From contig JAICKZ010000107.1 in assembly GCA_025927665.1 (NCBI GenBank), forward strand, positions 1-9,935: a DNA stretch of 9,935 bases, written 5' to 3'. Of the stretch, positions 1-7,170 are shown one piece after another. The translations under genes were made by a program, and so were the position numbers. The number at the start of each line of letters is the position of its first letter. Position 1 is the stretch's first letter. The DNA comes from Steroidobacteraceae bacterium. Its GTDB lineage: Bacteria > Pseudomonadota > Gammaproteobacteria > Steroidobacterales > Steroidobacteraceae. The notes under the pieces were generated by a model. It saw nothing but the letters and a program-made list of their open reading frames with translations. It was not told the origin of the DNA and searched no databases.

Positions 1-1751
1 GATACACGCTGACCGTCATGTGTTGGGTGATAATTGAGATGCGTCTCTTCAGCAATTTTATTTGCAGTTGCTTGTAACTCACGGTCTCGTAAAGTAGCGA
101 GCAGATTGCCTTTAATTATTACTCGTGACTCAACACGTTCTGAGAATCCTTTGTCCACTAAAAATGCTAATCGTTGTCGTAATGCTTTTCGCACTTCATC
201 TCTAAATCCTGATTGCGATTCTGGTGCCACACCAGTTACCAACTGTTGATCCAACCATGTTGCGCCGATGGCAGTGATCTGCTTCTCTAGTGGCCAATAC
301 GATAATACTTGAACCGATACACCACCGCGCTTTCGCGTATCGTATGCCCGGCCTTGTTCAATAAAATTGGGTGGAATACGCCATACGCCTTCTTCAATGC
401 GTTCTACAATTCCTGCGCGTCGTAATGCTTCCAAACGACGTACATGATGTAACGCATAACCTTCATCCATGTGAGGGTTAATTTTCTCATGTGAGGTAAA
501 AGAATTCGAAGGGATTCGATAAAGACCTTGCTGAGTTTGTCTTGCGATCATTTGATCTGCCCTGCTGTGTGAGGCTACTCTCACTATCACACCATGCGGA
601 AATTCTTGAAGGTCAGAGGATGAAGGTAATGGCAGATAATGTGCCTTGTCATTCAGCGCATCAATGATCAGATAGTGACGTTCATGCAGTTCATCCAGCA
701 ACCCTTTTCCGATTACCTTACCGATAATATTTTCTGCAGTAGTCGATGTTTCAATAGAGATAGGTTGCTGCTTGCCACTCATGGCACGTTGCAGGGTTCT
801 GATGATGTCGCCACGTTCTCCCATCGCTTGCAAAGTGGATTTCATTTGCGGATGAAGGCGCCATTGATTGATATCTGTTTTCTCTGCAAGACCCATCTGC
901 CCTAACTTTTGCAACCGCCCTAGTTTGACCGATCGCTGCCATCGTGCTTCTGCATTCAATGGCAGTGCTTCAAGTTCCACACTACCCTGCTCTGCATCTC
1001 GTAGAAGCTGTCGATCAAGTGAAGTCAACCGTTCTTGATCGACTTCGCGGATCATACTGCTTCGTATCTCACGTTCTGTTCGAAGTCCTAACCAATTGGT
1101 CGCAATCTCTGACGCCCGTGTTCTCATACCGTGAGCAATGTAATCTCGTGCGATGATGAGGTCGTGACCTTGTTCGTCCTTACCACGTAATATGATGTGC
1201 GTATGCGGATTGTCAGTGTCCCAATGATCTACTGCGACCCAGTCAAGTCGTGTGCCGCAATCCTTTTCCATCTGTTGCATGAGTTCACGGGTAAAAGCTT
1301 TAAGGTCTGCGAGCTCAATGGCATCTTCTGCCGATACAATAAATCGGAATTGATGACGATCCTCATGCCCACGTGCTTCGAAGGTATGTGTATCGACTTG
1401 ATCTTCAGAAGACGCATACGCCATCGTCGACTCTCCTTCTCGCGTGACTCCATCACGTTCGATATAACGTAAATATTTTTCAGTATTCCGAAAGCCTGCT
1501 TTCTTAAGATTCACCAATCGGGTTTTGATGGTAACGCGTCTTGCATAAGGATGAAGCTTTGCTCTTACTCGAATAGCACTGGCACCGCGACTGTGTTGTG
1601 TTGCACGCCCGTTTGTTGATGACGAACTGCGTTTGATCTTGACTCCCGCTTGTGTAGTTGCCTGAATCACTCGCGAGATAAATCGTTTCGAATGCGCATC
1701 TTTCGCTCTTGGGTGACCTAGCCGTATCCGAAATTCATCCTCATGCGTCAT
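1..1751 (-). CDS. rlxS: VirD2/RlxS-type relaxase with DUF3363-like C-terminal region (3' end cut by window edge)
   Basis: The reverse strand reads open from ATG at 1751 to the left edge: 583 codons without a stop, incomplete at the C-terminus. Relaxases nick the transfer origin, stay covalently bound to the 5' end through a tyrosine, and pilot the strand into the recipient. The basic N-terminus is followed by a motif with Y93/Y96 (EKYLRYIERDG), which probably holds the nicking tyrosine. The metal-binding histidine motif is HWDTDNPHTH at residues 176-185. A stretch typical of this family follows (ARDYIAHGMRTRA, about 201-213). The part after residue 300 resembles DUF3363; the last visible residues (YHPTHDGQRV) match a C-terminal motif I know from that family, so perhaps 50-100 residues are missing. 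An in-frame TGA lies just upstream of the ATG. It is the last visible gene of the operon. The family call is firm; the symbol is by analogy with Mesorhizobium RlxS. Confidence 0.92.
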   Translation of the reverse strand, partial: MTHEDEFRIRLGHPRAKDAHSKRFISRVIQATTQAGVKIKRSSSSTNGRATQHSRGASAIRVRAKLHPYARRVTIKTRLVNLKKAGFRNTEKYLRYIERDGVTREGESTMAYASSEDQVDTHTFEARGHEDRHQFRFIVSAEDAIELADLKAFTRELMQQMEKDCGTRLDWVAVDHWDTDNPHTHIILRGKDEQGHDLIIARDYIAHGMRTRASEIATNWLGLRTEREIRSSMIREVDQERLTSLDRQLLRDAEQGSVELEALPLNAEARWQRSVKLGRLQKLGQMGLAEKTDINQWRLHPQMKSTLQAMGERGDIIRTLQRAMSGKQQPISIETSTTAENIIGKVIGKGLLDELHERHYLIIDALNDKAHYLPLPSSSDLQEFPHGVIVRVASHSRADQMIARQTQQGLYRIPSNSFTSHEKINPHMDEGYALHHVRRLEALRRAGIVERIEEGVWRIPPNFIEQGRAYDTRKRGGVSVQVLSYWPLEKQITAIGATWLDQQLVTGVAPESQSGFRDEVRKALRQRLAFLVDKGFSERVESRVIIKGNLLATLRDRELQATANKIAEETHLNYHPTHDGQRV

Positions 1752-1763
1752 GATAAAATTCCA

Positions 1764-2021
1764 TCACGCATTATCGTGCTTGATAGTATTCATGCATGTT
1801 GTATGCATTGCATGAGTGTGACGAATGCTGTCTTCAGCAAGCACATTGAAAGATACGTGCTTGAAAAACCCCTGTGAAGACCCACACTTAGTGAACAGCC
1901 GTGCTGTTCCTTTTATCTTGCCGGTCATTCCTAAGTACAAATATCTTCCAAGAATTGTAAACGTCTGATGTGCCCGGTCACCAACGCATGATTGAAGTGG
2001 GTCTTCTAAGTTCGAGTACAT
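1764..2021 (-). CDS. small hypothetical protein between traF and relaxase (85 aa)
   Basis: I do not recognise this protein. The case for a gene is positional. It begins 16 bases after the traF stop, ends 12 bases before the relaxase start, and has a good ribosome binding site, AGTAGG (complement of 2030-2035), 8 bases before its ATG. The product would be about 85 residues with no clear signal peptide or membrane segment, and is rich in H, T and C near its C-terminus (RHTHAMHTTC). In related ICE operons this slot often holds a DUF2840 protein of about 150 residues, but I cannot align this sequence to it. It may be an unrelated small gene, a worn remnant, or chance reading frame over a non-coding transfer-origin region, since short inverted repeats lie in its 3' half. 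Confidence 0.4.
   Translation of the reverse strand: MYSNLEDPLQSCVGDRAHQTFTILGRYLYLGMTGKIKGTARLFTKCGSSQGFFKHVSFNVLAEDSIRHTHAMHTTCMNTIKHDNA
1791..1863. other. inverted-repeat cluster just upstream of relaxase; candidate oriT region
   Basis: Two repeat structures lie close together. CAAGCAC at 1838-1844 pairs with GTGCTTG at 1857-1863 (7-bp stem, 12-base loop). At 1791-1814 there is a run of ATGCAT-type palindromes (CATGCATG, then TATGCAT, then TGCATG). Transfer origins of relaxases are often placed next to the relaxase gene and carry short inverted repeats beside the nick. I see no known nick sequence for this family, so the assignment is inference from location. The repeats overlap the 3' half of the doubtful 85-codon ORF. 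Confidence 0.25.
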
Positions 2022-2037
2022 GGAATAAACCTACTGA

Positions 2038-2556
2038 TCATCTTGTGTTTCTCGACAACGGTTCAGCATGTCCGATCACTTGCGAAACATGAACGGGACC
2101 GAAGTACCGACTATCGAATGAAGCGTCACTCCTATTGCTCAACAAAAACAACTCATCGGTAGTCAACCTGCGGCATTGTCGCCATGATGGTAATGAGTGT
2201 CCTTGGTAATCTGTCGTGTGCACATGCGCTGCAATCAACGTGTCGATGATGACATCATCATGTGTGACGCATACACGTTGCCCTGCCATCGCTGCAATGC
2301 GTTTGAGCAAGGGGACGTGTAACGGAAGGTAGTGTCGCTGTGCTGCCAATGCTGCGGTCTTTTCATCCAGATCAACCACAACAAGGTCATCTACTTTAAG
2401 ATGTTCAATTGGAGTTACCGTATACCATCCTCGTGGTGCACTTTCACTCGGGTTGTATAACAATCGATACGGTGTACGTATGACGCATGACAATCCCAAT
2501 AGAAAAACCGCACCGATAGTAAGCCATGCCATGGTGGATGAAGGCTGTTGCATCAT
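2038..2556 (-). CDS. traF: TraF-type conjugative transfer signal peptidase (S26 family)
   Basis: This is a 172-residue serine peptidase of the S26 (LepB/TraF) family. In conjugation systems TraF matures, and in IncP plasmids circularises, the pilin precursor in the inner membrane. One N-terminal transmembrane segment (about residues 10-27) anchors it. The catalytic-serine box reads NPSESAPRGWY (35-45), with S39 the likely nucleophile by comparison with the family's SxPxG pattern. The general-base lysine is K85 in LLKRIAA. The late conserved box is SNRSDASFDSRYFGPV. Length is normal for TraF. A strong ribosome binding site (AGGGAG) precedes ATG 2556. A second ATG follows at once, so the start is uncertain by one codon. 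It lies between the repA/iteron region and the relaxase, as in ICEMlSym-like elements. Confidence 0.92.
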   Translation of the reverse strand: MMQQPSSTMAWLTIGAVFLLGLSCVIRTPYRLLYNPSESAPRGWYTVTPIEHLKVDDLVVVDLDEKTAALAAQRHYLPLHVPLLKRIAAMAGQRVCVTHDDVIIDTLIAAHVHTTDYQGHSLPSWRQCRRLTTDELFLLSNRSDASFDSRYFGPVHVSQVIGHAEPLSRNTR

Positions 2557-2638
2557 GCTCCCTTGGATAACCTTGCTTTATCTAAGTAAATATTTGGCCT
2601 TATCGATTGAATGGCAGCACGGAGATGGAATTTAAATC

Positions 2639-2647
2639 TTATCCACA
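2639..2647 (+). other. consensus DnaA box
   Basis: TTATCCACA is an exact match to the strict DnaA box consensus. It lies in the gap between repA and traF, about 94 bp from the iterons, and next to an AT-rich stretch (about 2570-2640, including TAAATATTT and TTTAAAT). One 9-mer can occur by chance, but its position beside iterons and repA makes a role in replication initiation likely. Confidence 0.5.
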
Positions 2648-2740
2648 GGCGCTTTTGTGTTAGAGGCAAGCCGGTTATAAAGTTAGAAACGTTAAGGTGC
2701 TGAATTTCGATTAATGTACAAAGACTTAAGCCCTCTCTCT

Positions 2741-2803
2741 GCGCCTGATAGCACGATATTTGTGCGCCTGATAGCACGATAACGGTTGCGCCTGATAGCA
2801 CGA
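2741..2803. repeat. three iterons next to repA; part of a candidate replication origin
   Basis: The 16-mer GCGCCTGATAGCACGA occurs exactly at 2741-2756, 2764-2779 and 2788-2803, each preceded by T, so 17 bases are identical. Repeat starts are 23 and 24 bp apart, roughly two helical turns, which puts all copies on one face of the DNA. The array begins 6 bp past the repA stop. Direct repeats of this size and phase beside a replication initiator gene are typical iterons, bound by the initiator to open the origin and to limit copy number. Together with the DnaA box and AT-rich tract they form a plausible oriV for the excised circular element. Spacers of 7-8 bp rule out a CRISPR array. Confidence 0.8.
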
Positions 2804-2809
2804 CTCTGT

Positions 2810-3700
2810 TCACGACTTATTCACACCCTGCGTAGGTTGCATTGCTTTGTGGATCACGGTACTTAACAGGGGTCGCGTCATGCTCACAAAAGCCAAGCGC
2901 TCCTGTCCCGTGTTCGTACATTCAATCGTCAAGCGATACCCAGGCAGCGCTTGACGTTGAACCATGCGTCGTAAATCAATAGCGAAGTCTGAGAATCGTG
3001 CTTGGCTACCGGATTTCACGTGTAGATGCCTAAAATCAAAACGCCACCCTGCTGCTTGCTTGCCACCATGCTTACGCACCAGACGATAAAGCCAGCGTTC
3101 AATACCGCCGGTTAGTCCAAAGTAGGCACGATCTATGGTGAGTACCAAGGCGTCATTCATGAGTGCGGAGTAGAACCAATCCGGCAGAACCAATTCAATG
3201 CCACACGAGTGTCCATGACGATCCACCTGTTCTTTCCATTCATTGATCCAAGAGAAGCGATGCAATCGTCGTGTAGAGATTTGTCGAAGTGACGTGGCAA
3301 TGGTGGTCGACTGCAAGCGATCAAGTGCCGCTTTAAGTCGCACATAATCACGTTGTGATGTACTGCGGCCGATGAAAGTCAGAAGTTCATACGGCGTCAC
3401 GCTCATCCATCGCGAAGTGTTAAGGCCATGATCACGTGCTTCAACAATCTGTGATGCGGCCCAGATCAGGATGTCTGCATCCCAGATCGTTGCGATACCA
3501 TGTTCGCGCGTCCCTTCAACACATATCGTCACATCACCCGCACGATAGTTGATCGGTACCGTACGTCGTGATTTCGCCAGCGAGAAGAACGGATAGCTCA
3601 TCAAGTCTTGTACGTCGCGTGCTGCAAGATTGCCCGGCAGCGCTCGAAATACATCCAGCGTTTTGCGCTCTGATGAGTGGCCTATCGACATACGCATCAC
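2810..3700 (-). CDS. repA: replication initiator protein A (RepA-type, RPA family)
   Basis: The protein is about 296 residues and belongs to the replication initiator protein A family (PF10134-like) found on plasmids and ICEs. Recognisable parts are RKTLDVFRALPGNLAARD near the N-terminus, RRTVPINYRAGDVTICVEG, the helical block ATIWDADILIWAASQIVEARD (about 70-90), RWMSVTPYELLTFIGR, and FGLTGGIERWLYRLVRKHGG (about 194-213). These are expected to form winged-helix DNA-binding units that recognise the adjacent iterons. The frame opens at GTG 3700, followed at once by ATG 3697 and then ATG 3691. No strong ribosome binding site separates them, so the start is uncertain by up to three codons. It follows the helix-turn-helix gene after 23 bases. 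It probably supports replication of the excised element, stabilising it during transfer. Family call secure; function on this element inferred. Confidence 0.9.
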   Translation of the reverse strand: MMRMSIGHSSERKTLDVFRALPGNLAARDVQDLMSYPFFSLAKSRRTVPINYRAGDVTICVEGTREHGIATIWDADILIWAASQIVEARDHGLNTSRWMSVTPYELLTFIGRSTSQRDYVRLKAALDRLQSTTIATSLRQISTRRLHRFSWINEWKEQVDRHGHSCGIELVLPDWFYSALMNDALVLTIDRAYFGLTGGIERWLYRLVRKHGGKQAAGWRFDFRHLHVKSGSQARFSDFAIDLRRMVQRQALPGYRLTIECTNTGQERLAFVSMTRPLLSTVIHKAMQPTQGVNKS

Positions 3701-3723
3701 CGTGACTTCGACTGAGGTGATGC

Positions 3724-4056
3724 TTAACGTTTGACATTCGTAGGAGCATCCGATGTGCTATTGCACACACGGCTGCTGGCCCATATCTCCAAATCTTCAA
3801 TGGCATACACCACACGTCGTCCAAACTTATGAAAACGTGGCCCGCCACCGATAACGCGTTGCTTTTCAAGTGTACGCGGTGACAACTTAAGAAAGGCAGC
3901 GGCTTCGTCGTTGGTGAGATAACGAGCAACGGGAGTTAACGCAGTAGATATCACAGAAACCATCTCCATCGAAGGGGCGCTGGATGAGTCCAGCAGTGAA
4001 CGAGTGGAGATAAGATGAGCGAGTCGTGCCTTATCCGGCAGGGAGAATGTACTCAT
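3724..4056 (-). CDS. AlpA/excisionase-type helix-turn-helix protein, candidate recombination directionality factor
   Basis: The protein has 110 residues. The C-terminal half is a MerR/AlpA-like HTH_17 domain: RYLTNDEAAAFLKLSPRTL with the GGGPRFHKFGRRVVYAIEDLE wing and a final W. Such small proteins act as excisionases or as transcription regulators. The N-terminal 40 residues are not recognisable. Its ATG overlaps the stop of the upstream DUF2285 gene (ATGA), and it has a strong ribosome binding site (GGAGGA, 8 bases upstream), so the two are translationally coupled. In Mesorhizobium ICEMlSymR7A the excisionase RdfS is a protein of this type, encoded near traF and switched on by FseA. The same neighbours here suggest an RdfS-like role, but domain and context are the only evidence. 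It could instead only regulate the operon. Confidence 0.85.
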   Translation of the reverse strand: MSTFSLPDKARLAHLISTRSLLDSSSAPSMEMVSVISTALTPVARYLTNDEAAAFLKLSPRTLEKQRVIGGGPRFHKFGRRVVYAIEDLEIWASSRVCNSTSDAPTNVKR

Positions 4057-4829
4057 GACAATGTTCCTCCCTGTGTGCGGTGATCTGGTCTCAACAAAGC
4101 GCGATATCCGCCATTAACGCAAACCTTCCCACGTCGAATGAGATACCGCACTTGTGCACGCAGTTCACCGTCGGAAGTCCAATCGGATTGCACGCGATGA
4201 TCACCAAATAGAACAATCGCGATGTCACGCTGAGAGGCACCGGCGTGCACTCCATCCAGCGCTTGCAATGTTCGAGCATGGATCAATGCAGTGCGACTTA
4301 AAGGAAAGGTTTGCGCTATTTGCGGAGCTGATTGCTTCGCTGACTGTACGTCAATGAAATGACCAACCGCATCAGAGATAAGACGCATTCGTTCAGATAA
4401 CCAGCGGTCTGCACGCATAACAAAAGCGTAAGGTCTACCCTCCTCTATATTCGGGTCCAAACGCACGTGGATACTTGAGGATGGACATTGGATGTGTAAC
4501 TGCATATGCGTACCCCGATGCAGCAAGCTTCGTGATCCACCAAGTGCCCAGAGACTGAATGAATGATCACTATGATCATCTTGGGATGCAGGAATAATGT
4601 GGAGTTGATTCGGTGTATCCACGATCCATTGTGGACAAACATTCCGTGCATCTATGTACGGATTTTCGAAGGTCGTACAGCCCCACCGTTTAGCAATATC
4701 AAGACAGTTTATTGAATGCTTCCACTGCTCGCGATAGTCAGGGTTACGTCGTAGGTATTCCCAAGCCAATGCGTATCGATCCAAACGCAAGATATACAGA
4801 TACGCTGCCGTTGCTTTCCAATCCATCAT
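4053..4829 (-). CDS. FseA-like ICE transcription activator (DUF6499 + DUF2285 in one frame)
   Basis: The protein has 258 residues in two domains. The N-terminus (about 3-35: DWKATAAYLYILRLDRY and WEYLRRNPDYREQW) is the DUF6499 'transcriptional regulator-like' motif. The C-terminus (about 180-250: LQALDGVHAGASQRDIAIVLFG, DW, LRAQVRYLIRRGK, GGYRALL) is a typical DUF2285 domain. In Mesorhizobium the ICE excision activator FseA has these two domains, but they are split over two genes joined by programmed ribosomal frameshifting. Here they are joined in a single continuous frame. The start is ATG 4829 (ATG 4826 is adjacent), with AAGGA just upstream. It is the first gene of the minus-strand operon and overlaps the HTH gene by ATGA, fitting an activator of excision and transfer. 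Domain call is secure; the regulatory target is inferred. Confidence 0.88.
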   Translation of the reverse strand: MMDWKATAAYLYILRLDRYALAWEYLRRNPDYREQWKHSINCLDIAKRWGCTTFENPYIDARNVCPQWIVDTPNQLHIIPASQDDHSDHSFSLWALGGSRSLLHRGTHMQLHIQCPSSSIHVRLDPNIEEGRPYAFVMRADRWLSERMRLISDAVGHFIDVQSAKQSAPQIAQTFPLSRTALIHARTLQALDGVHAGASQRDIAIVLFGDHRVQSDWTSDGELRAQVRYLIRRGKVCVNGGYRALLRPDHRTQGGTLS

Positions 4830-4919
4830 TCCATCCTTCTCACTCTATTCCGCAGAGCCATTACATTCCAATCCCACCTCCATTTATTGATTACATTCAA
4901 GCGTAATTCTTTGTGAGCT

Positions 4920-4947
4920 GTTATATGTAGCACAACAAATAGTGCAA
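4920..4947 (-). promoter_or_regulatory. candidate sigma70 promoter of the ICE backbone operon
   Basis: On the minus strand, TTGCAC (4947-4942) is followed after 16 bp by TATAAC (4925-4920), 91 bp upstream of the DUF6499/DUF2285 start. The -10 matches consensus at 5 of 6 bases and the -35 at 4 of 6. The plus-strand heptamer GTGCAAT occurs at 4942-4948 and 4953-4959, one helical turn apart and overlapping the -35, and GCAC/GTGC half-sites flank the spacer. This is the layout of an operator, although no known regulator site is recognised. Confidence 0.4.
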
Positions 4948-4959
4948 TGCGGTGCAATC

Positions 4960-5804
4960 TACCATAACTACTTAATTTTCTGATTTATGTTATGACTCAT
5001 CACGCCAGGTAGCATCATGACGTTACTCAATTAAAGGATGATTGTGCGCAAGAACGCAGACTGCTGTATTAACTTGCAGACACGTTTCAACACTTCGCAT
5101 GTATACACGTCGACCCATCGTGCCATGAAACAACTCCACCATATATTCAATCAAACAATGAGGATGCTAGAGGAGCAATCTTGGAAAGGTCTCGTGCTCC
5201 AATTGCGACAGTCAGATACGCAAGAAGTCTTGTATTAGTTTGGTTGGTATCAATACCGTACCACATGTACGAGTCATGTGAACCCCAGTCGTACTACAGA
5301 ATGATTTCTGCACCGGCAGTAGGTTGTCATACACCGTTGTCATTGCGAACATATAGTGTCGATAGCGCTATATAGCTACATTGTGAATAGTATTGATGTT
5401 TGACATGCAACTTCTCCAGTTTTATGGAAGCAGATTGCCCAAGACCTGCAGCTCTCATCGCAACACTACGATCACTGATCGCTCAGGCGAATTAGGCGTG
5501 TAGAGGAATGCATAAGCATGTCATGCAGCGCCTTGAATACGATGGAGTACATTCAAACGAAACGGGAAAGCTCCTTACTCTTCTCCTTGAACGCATCGTT
5601 TGCGATCTCTTTTGACGTTTTTGTAACGGCATACGCGTGCTAATAATTGTGGTTTTACCGTATATCAACCAGAGTACAGTTGATCATACTGATGATGCAA
5701 TCATTAAATACGCGTTCATAACCATCTGCCGTACCACTTATTTTGAAGCACATCGCGCCGCCTGATAGGACTTCGTTGCTTGGATAACTTATATAAGAGT
5801 TGAA
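4960..5804. other. 845 bp without a convincing gene
   Basis: I found no ORF here with family resemblance. Short plus-strand frames, for example 5038-5238 and a 35-codon frame at 5508-5615 behind GAGGA, have poor spacing or composition and match nothing I know. Visible structures are GGTAT/ATACC at 5246-5257, CACATG/CATGTG at 5262-5280, and the perfect palindrome ATAGCGCTAT at 5362-5371. The 10-bp iteron core CGCCTGATAG also recurs at 5759-5768. The stretch separates the minus-strand backbone from the plus-strand cargo, so it must hold the divergent control regions. It could also be worn-down gene sequence. Confidence 0.5.
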
Positions 5805-6716
5805 ATGAAACCGTTATCGAGCCTTCTCGCTATAGGAAGTGCCATTTCACTGTCAGCTTGTGTAGGCCTGACACAAATGCAAGATACTGCTGCCAAATTC
5901 GATCAAGGTGTGCACGAAGTGACTGTCGCGGAGCTCAATCTATTTAATCAAGTGCAGTCGGCTGAATGCAGCCGAAATTTCTATACGCAAGGATTTAATT
6001 TTGTAACCGCCAGAACAGATGCAAATACCCATGCGTTAATACCAGCCTCACTCGACTTACGTGCAAGCAAATGCGTCCATACTGAGCTTACGGACACGGA
6101 ACTTGATATTCGTGAAAAGCTATTGCAATCAATTACCTTATACGCTGATGCGATCCAAACACTCGCCAATGGAACGTCTTATGTTGAGCTTAGTGAAGAA
6201 GCACACGAAAGAGCCAGTGCTCTTAAACAACTGTGTGAAGAACAAAAATTCAATTCGATGGTGGCAACCAATACAACAAATGTCAATGCGGCCGTGATTA
6301 CCATTACTAGCATGATCATCGATCATTCTAATTACAAACATGTGAAAGAAGCTGCCTTGACGATGCAACAACCACTTGCAATTATTGTAGAGGCATTAAA
6401 GGCAGAGAACTTCGCAGACGCAAAAAGTCTTGAAAGCAAAACAGATAGCTTGCTCAATGAATTAAAAACGGGGTTATCCGCTGCTCGTGACAAAAATGGA
6501 GTGGCGAGTTTTCTTGATATAGTCTGGGTCAGAGTCACGTTACAATCTATCGTTATTGCGCCGCCTGATGTATCACAAATGAATGAAGCGTTAGATGCAA
6601 TACTGAAAGCCAACAATGCACTGGCACGGTCTTTAAATGGTGGAGCGATTCCAGAAATCTCTGAGTTGATCGCTCGTGCACAACAAGTCTCGAGGCTCTT
6701 CAACGCATCACGATAA
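5805..6716 (+). CDS. hypothetical lipoprotein, mostly helical (303 aa)
   Basis: I do not recognise a characterised family. Residues 1-19 form a lipoprotein signal ending in LSAC, with the lipidated cysteine C19 and V at +2, so the mature protein should go to the outer membrane. The rest looks all-helical. It has a conserved-looking segment early on (AELNLFNQVQSAEC, about 42-55), then long amphipathic stretches and no catalytic motif. Two pairs of cysteines (for example in QSAECSR and SKCVH) could form disulfides in the periplasm. The next gene begins 25 bases downstream and is also helical, so the two probably form an operon and may act together. The start ATG 5805 is set by the signal peptide; its ribosome binding site (AAGAG) is modest. 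Confidence 0.8.
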   Translation: MKPLSSLLAIGSAISLSACVGLTQMQDTAAKFDQGVHEVTVAELNLFNQVQSAECSRNFYTQGFNFVTARTDANTHALIPASLDLRASKCVHTELTDTELDIREKLLQSITLYADAIQTLANGTSYVELSEEAHERASALKQLCEEQKFNSMVATNTTNVNAAVITITSMIIDHSNYKHVKEAALTMQQPLAIIVEALKAENFADAKSLESKTDSLLNELKTGLSAARDKNGVASFLDIVWVRVTLQSIVIAPPDVSQMNEALDAILKANNALARSLNGGAIPEISELIARAQQVSRLFNASR

Positions 6717-6741
6717 TAGCACTTAAGTTTTGGACTTACTC

Positions 6742-7086
6742 ATGCCAACTCCCAATCAGCAGAAATTCGTTTCCAGCGCTATTGATGCTATTCGTCACGC
6801 GGAAAACTTGTTGACCGATCAGATTCAGTCGTCAACAGTCACGTTGACCGCGATAAAGTTAACTCATGAATACAACAATCTGGATTCGTTTCTCTCTGAG
6901 TTGTTGCATGTGCAGAACGCTGTAGATGACGTAAGCTTCACGAGCGCAACTCAAGCACTGCAGTCTCGAGTGGGCGGCCTTAAGGCCGATGAGGCGGTGA
7001 TCAAGACAATCATTAAAGATGTCTCAACTGTAGGAAAAATAATCGGGTACGTAACTCAAGCGCTAGAGCTCATTGCTAAATTATAA
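6742..7086 (+). CDS. small helical hypothetical protein (114 aa), likely partner of the upstream lipoprotein
   Basis: The family is not recognised. I place the start at ATG 6742 rather than the in-frame TTG at 6730, because the ATG is the stronger start codon and no ribosome binding site favours the TTG. The protein lacks a signal peptide, cysteines and obvious membrane spans. It appears to be a bundle of three or four amphipathic helices (about 5-35, 40-60, 65-90 and 95-114). The last (IGYVTQALELIAKL) is hydrophobic enough to pack against a membrane or a partner. It follows the lipoprotein gene by 25 bases on the same strand, which suggests co-transcription. Function unknown. Confidence 0.7.
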   Translation: MPTPNQQKFVSSAIDAIRHAENLLTDQIQSSTVTLTAIKLTHEYNNLDSFLSELLHVQNAVDDVSFTSATQALQSRVGGLKADEAVIKTIIKDVSTVGKIIGYVTQALELIAKL

Positions 7087-7170
7087 ATAGTTGGTATCTA
7101 GCTTTAAATACTTTGATTCAAATGACGCAAAGAGTTGTATCACGATATATAAGCCGTACTTTCACCGCTT

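Noticed and set aside
2557..2740. Remnant of parA
   Set aside because: No Walker A motif (KGGxGKT) or other ParA motif in any reverse frame, and 184 bp is too short.
2741..2803. Possible mini CRISPR array
   Set aside because: Repeats are 17 bp with 7-8 bp spacers, only three copies, beside repA and with no cas genes; these are iterons.
2553..2813. 86-codon minus-strand ORF filling the repA-traF gap, with GTGA overlap to repA and ATGA overlap to traF
   Set aside because: The overlaps look like coupling, but the start is GTG without a ribosome binding site. The frame runs through the iterons and DnaA box, and the product resembles no family. An origin explains the stretch better.
3534..3929. 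131-codon minus-strand ORF
   Set aside because: It overlaps repA and the HTH gene in another frame, both of which have clear domain matches; it is a shadow.
5362..5371. Perfect palindrome ATAGCGCTAT
   Set aside because: An isolated 10-bp palindrome with no promoter or gene start beside it; no basis for calling an operator.
5508..5615. 35-codon plus-strand ORF behind GAGGA
   Set aside because: The ribosome binding site is too close to the ATG and the peptide shows no recognisable feature.
6560..6567. CGCCTGAT, partial iteron core inside the lipoprotein gene
   Set aside because: Only 8 bases, within coding sequence; expected by chance.
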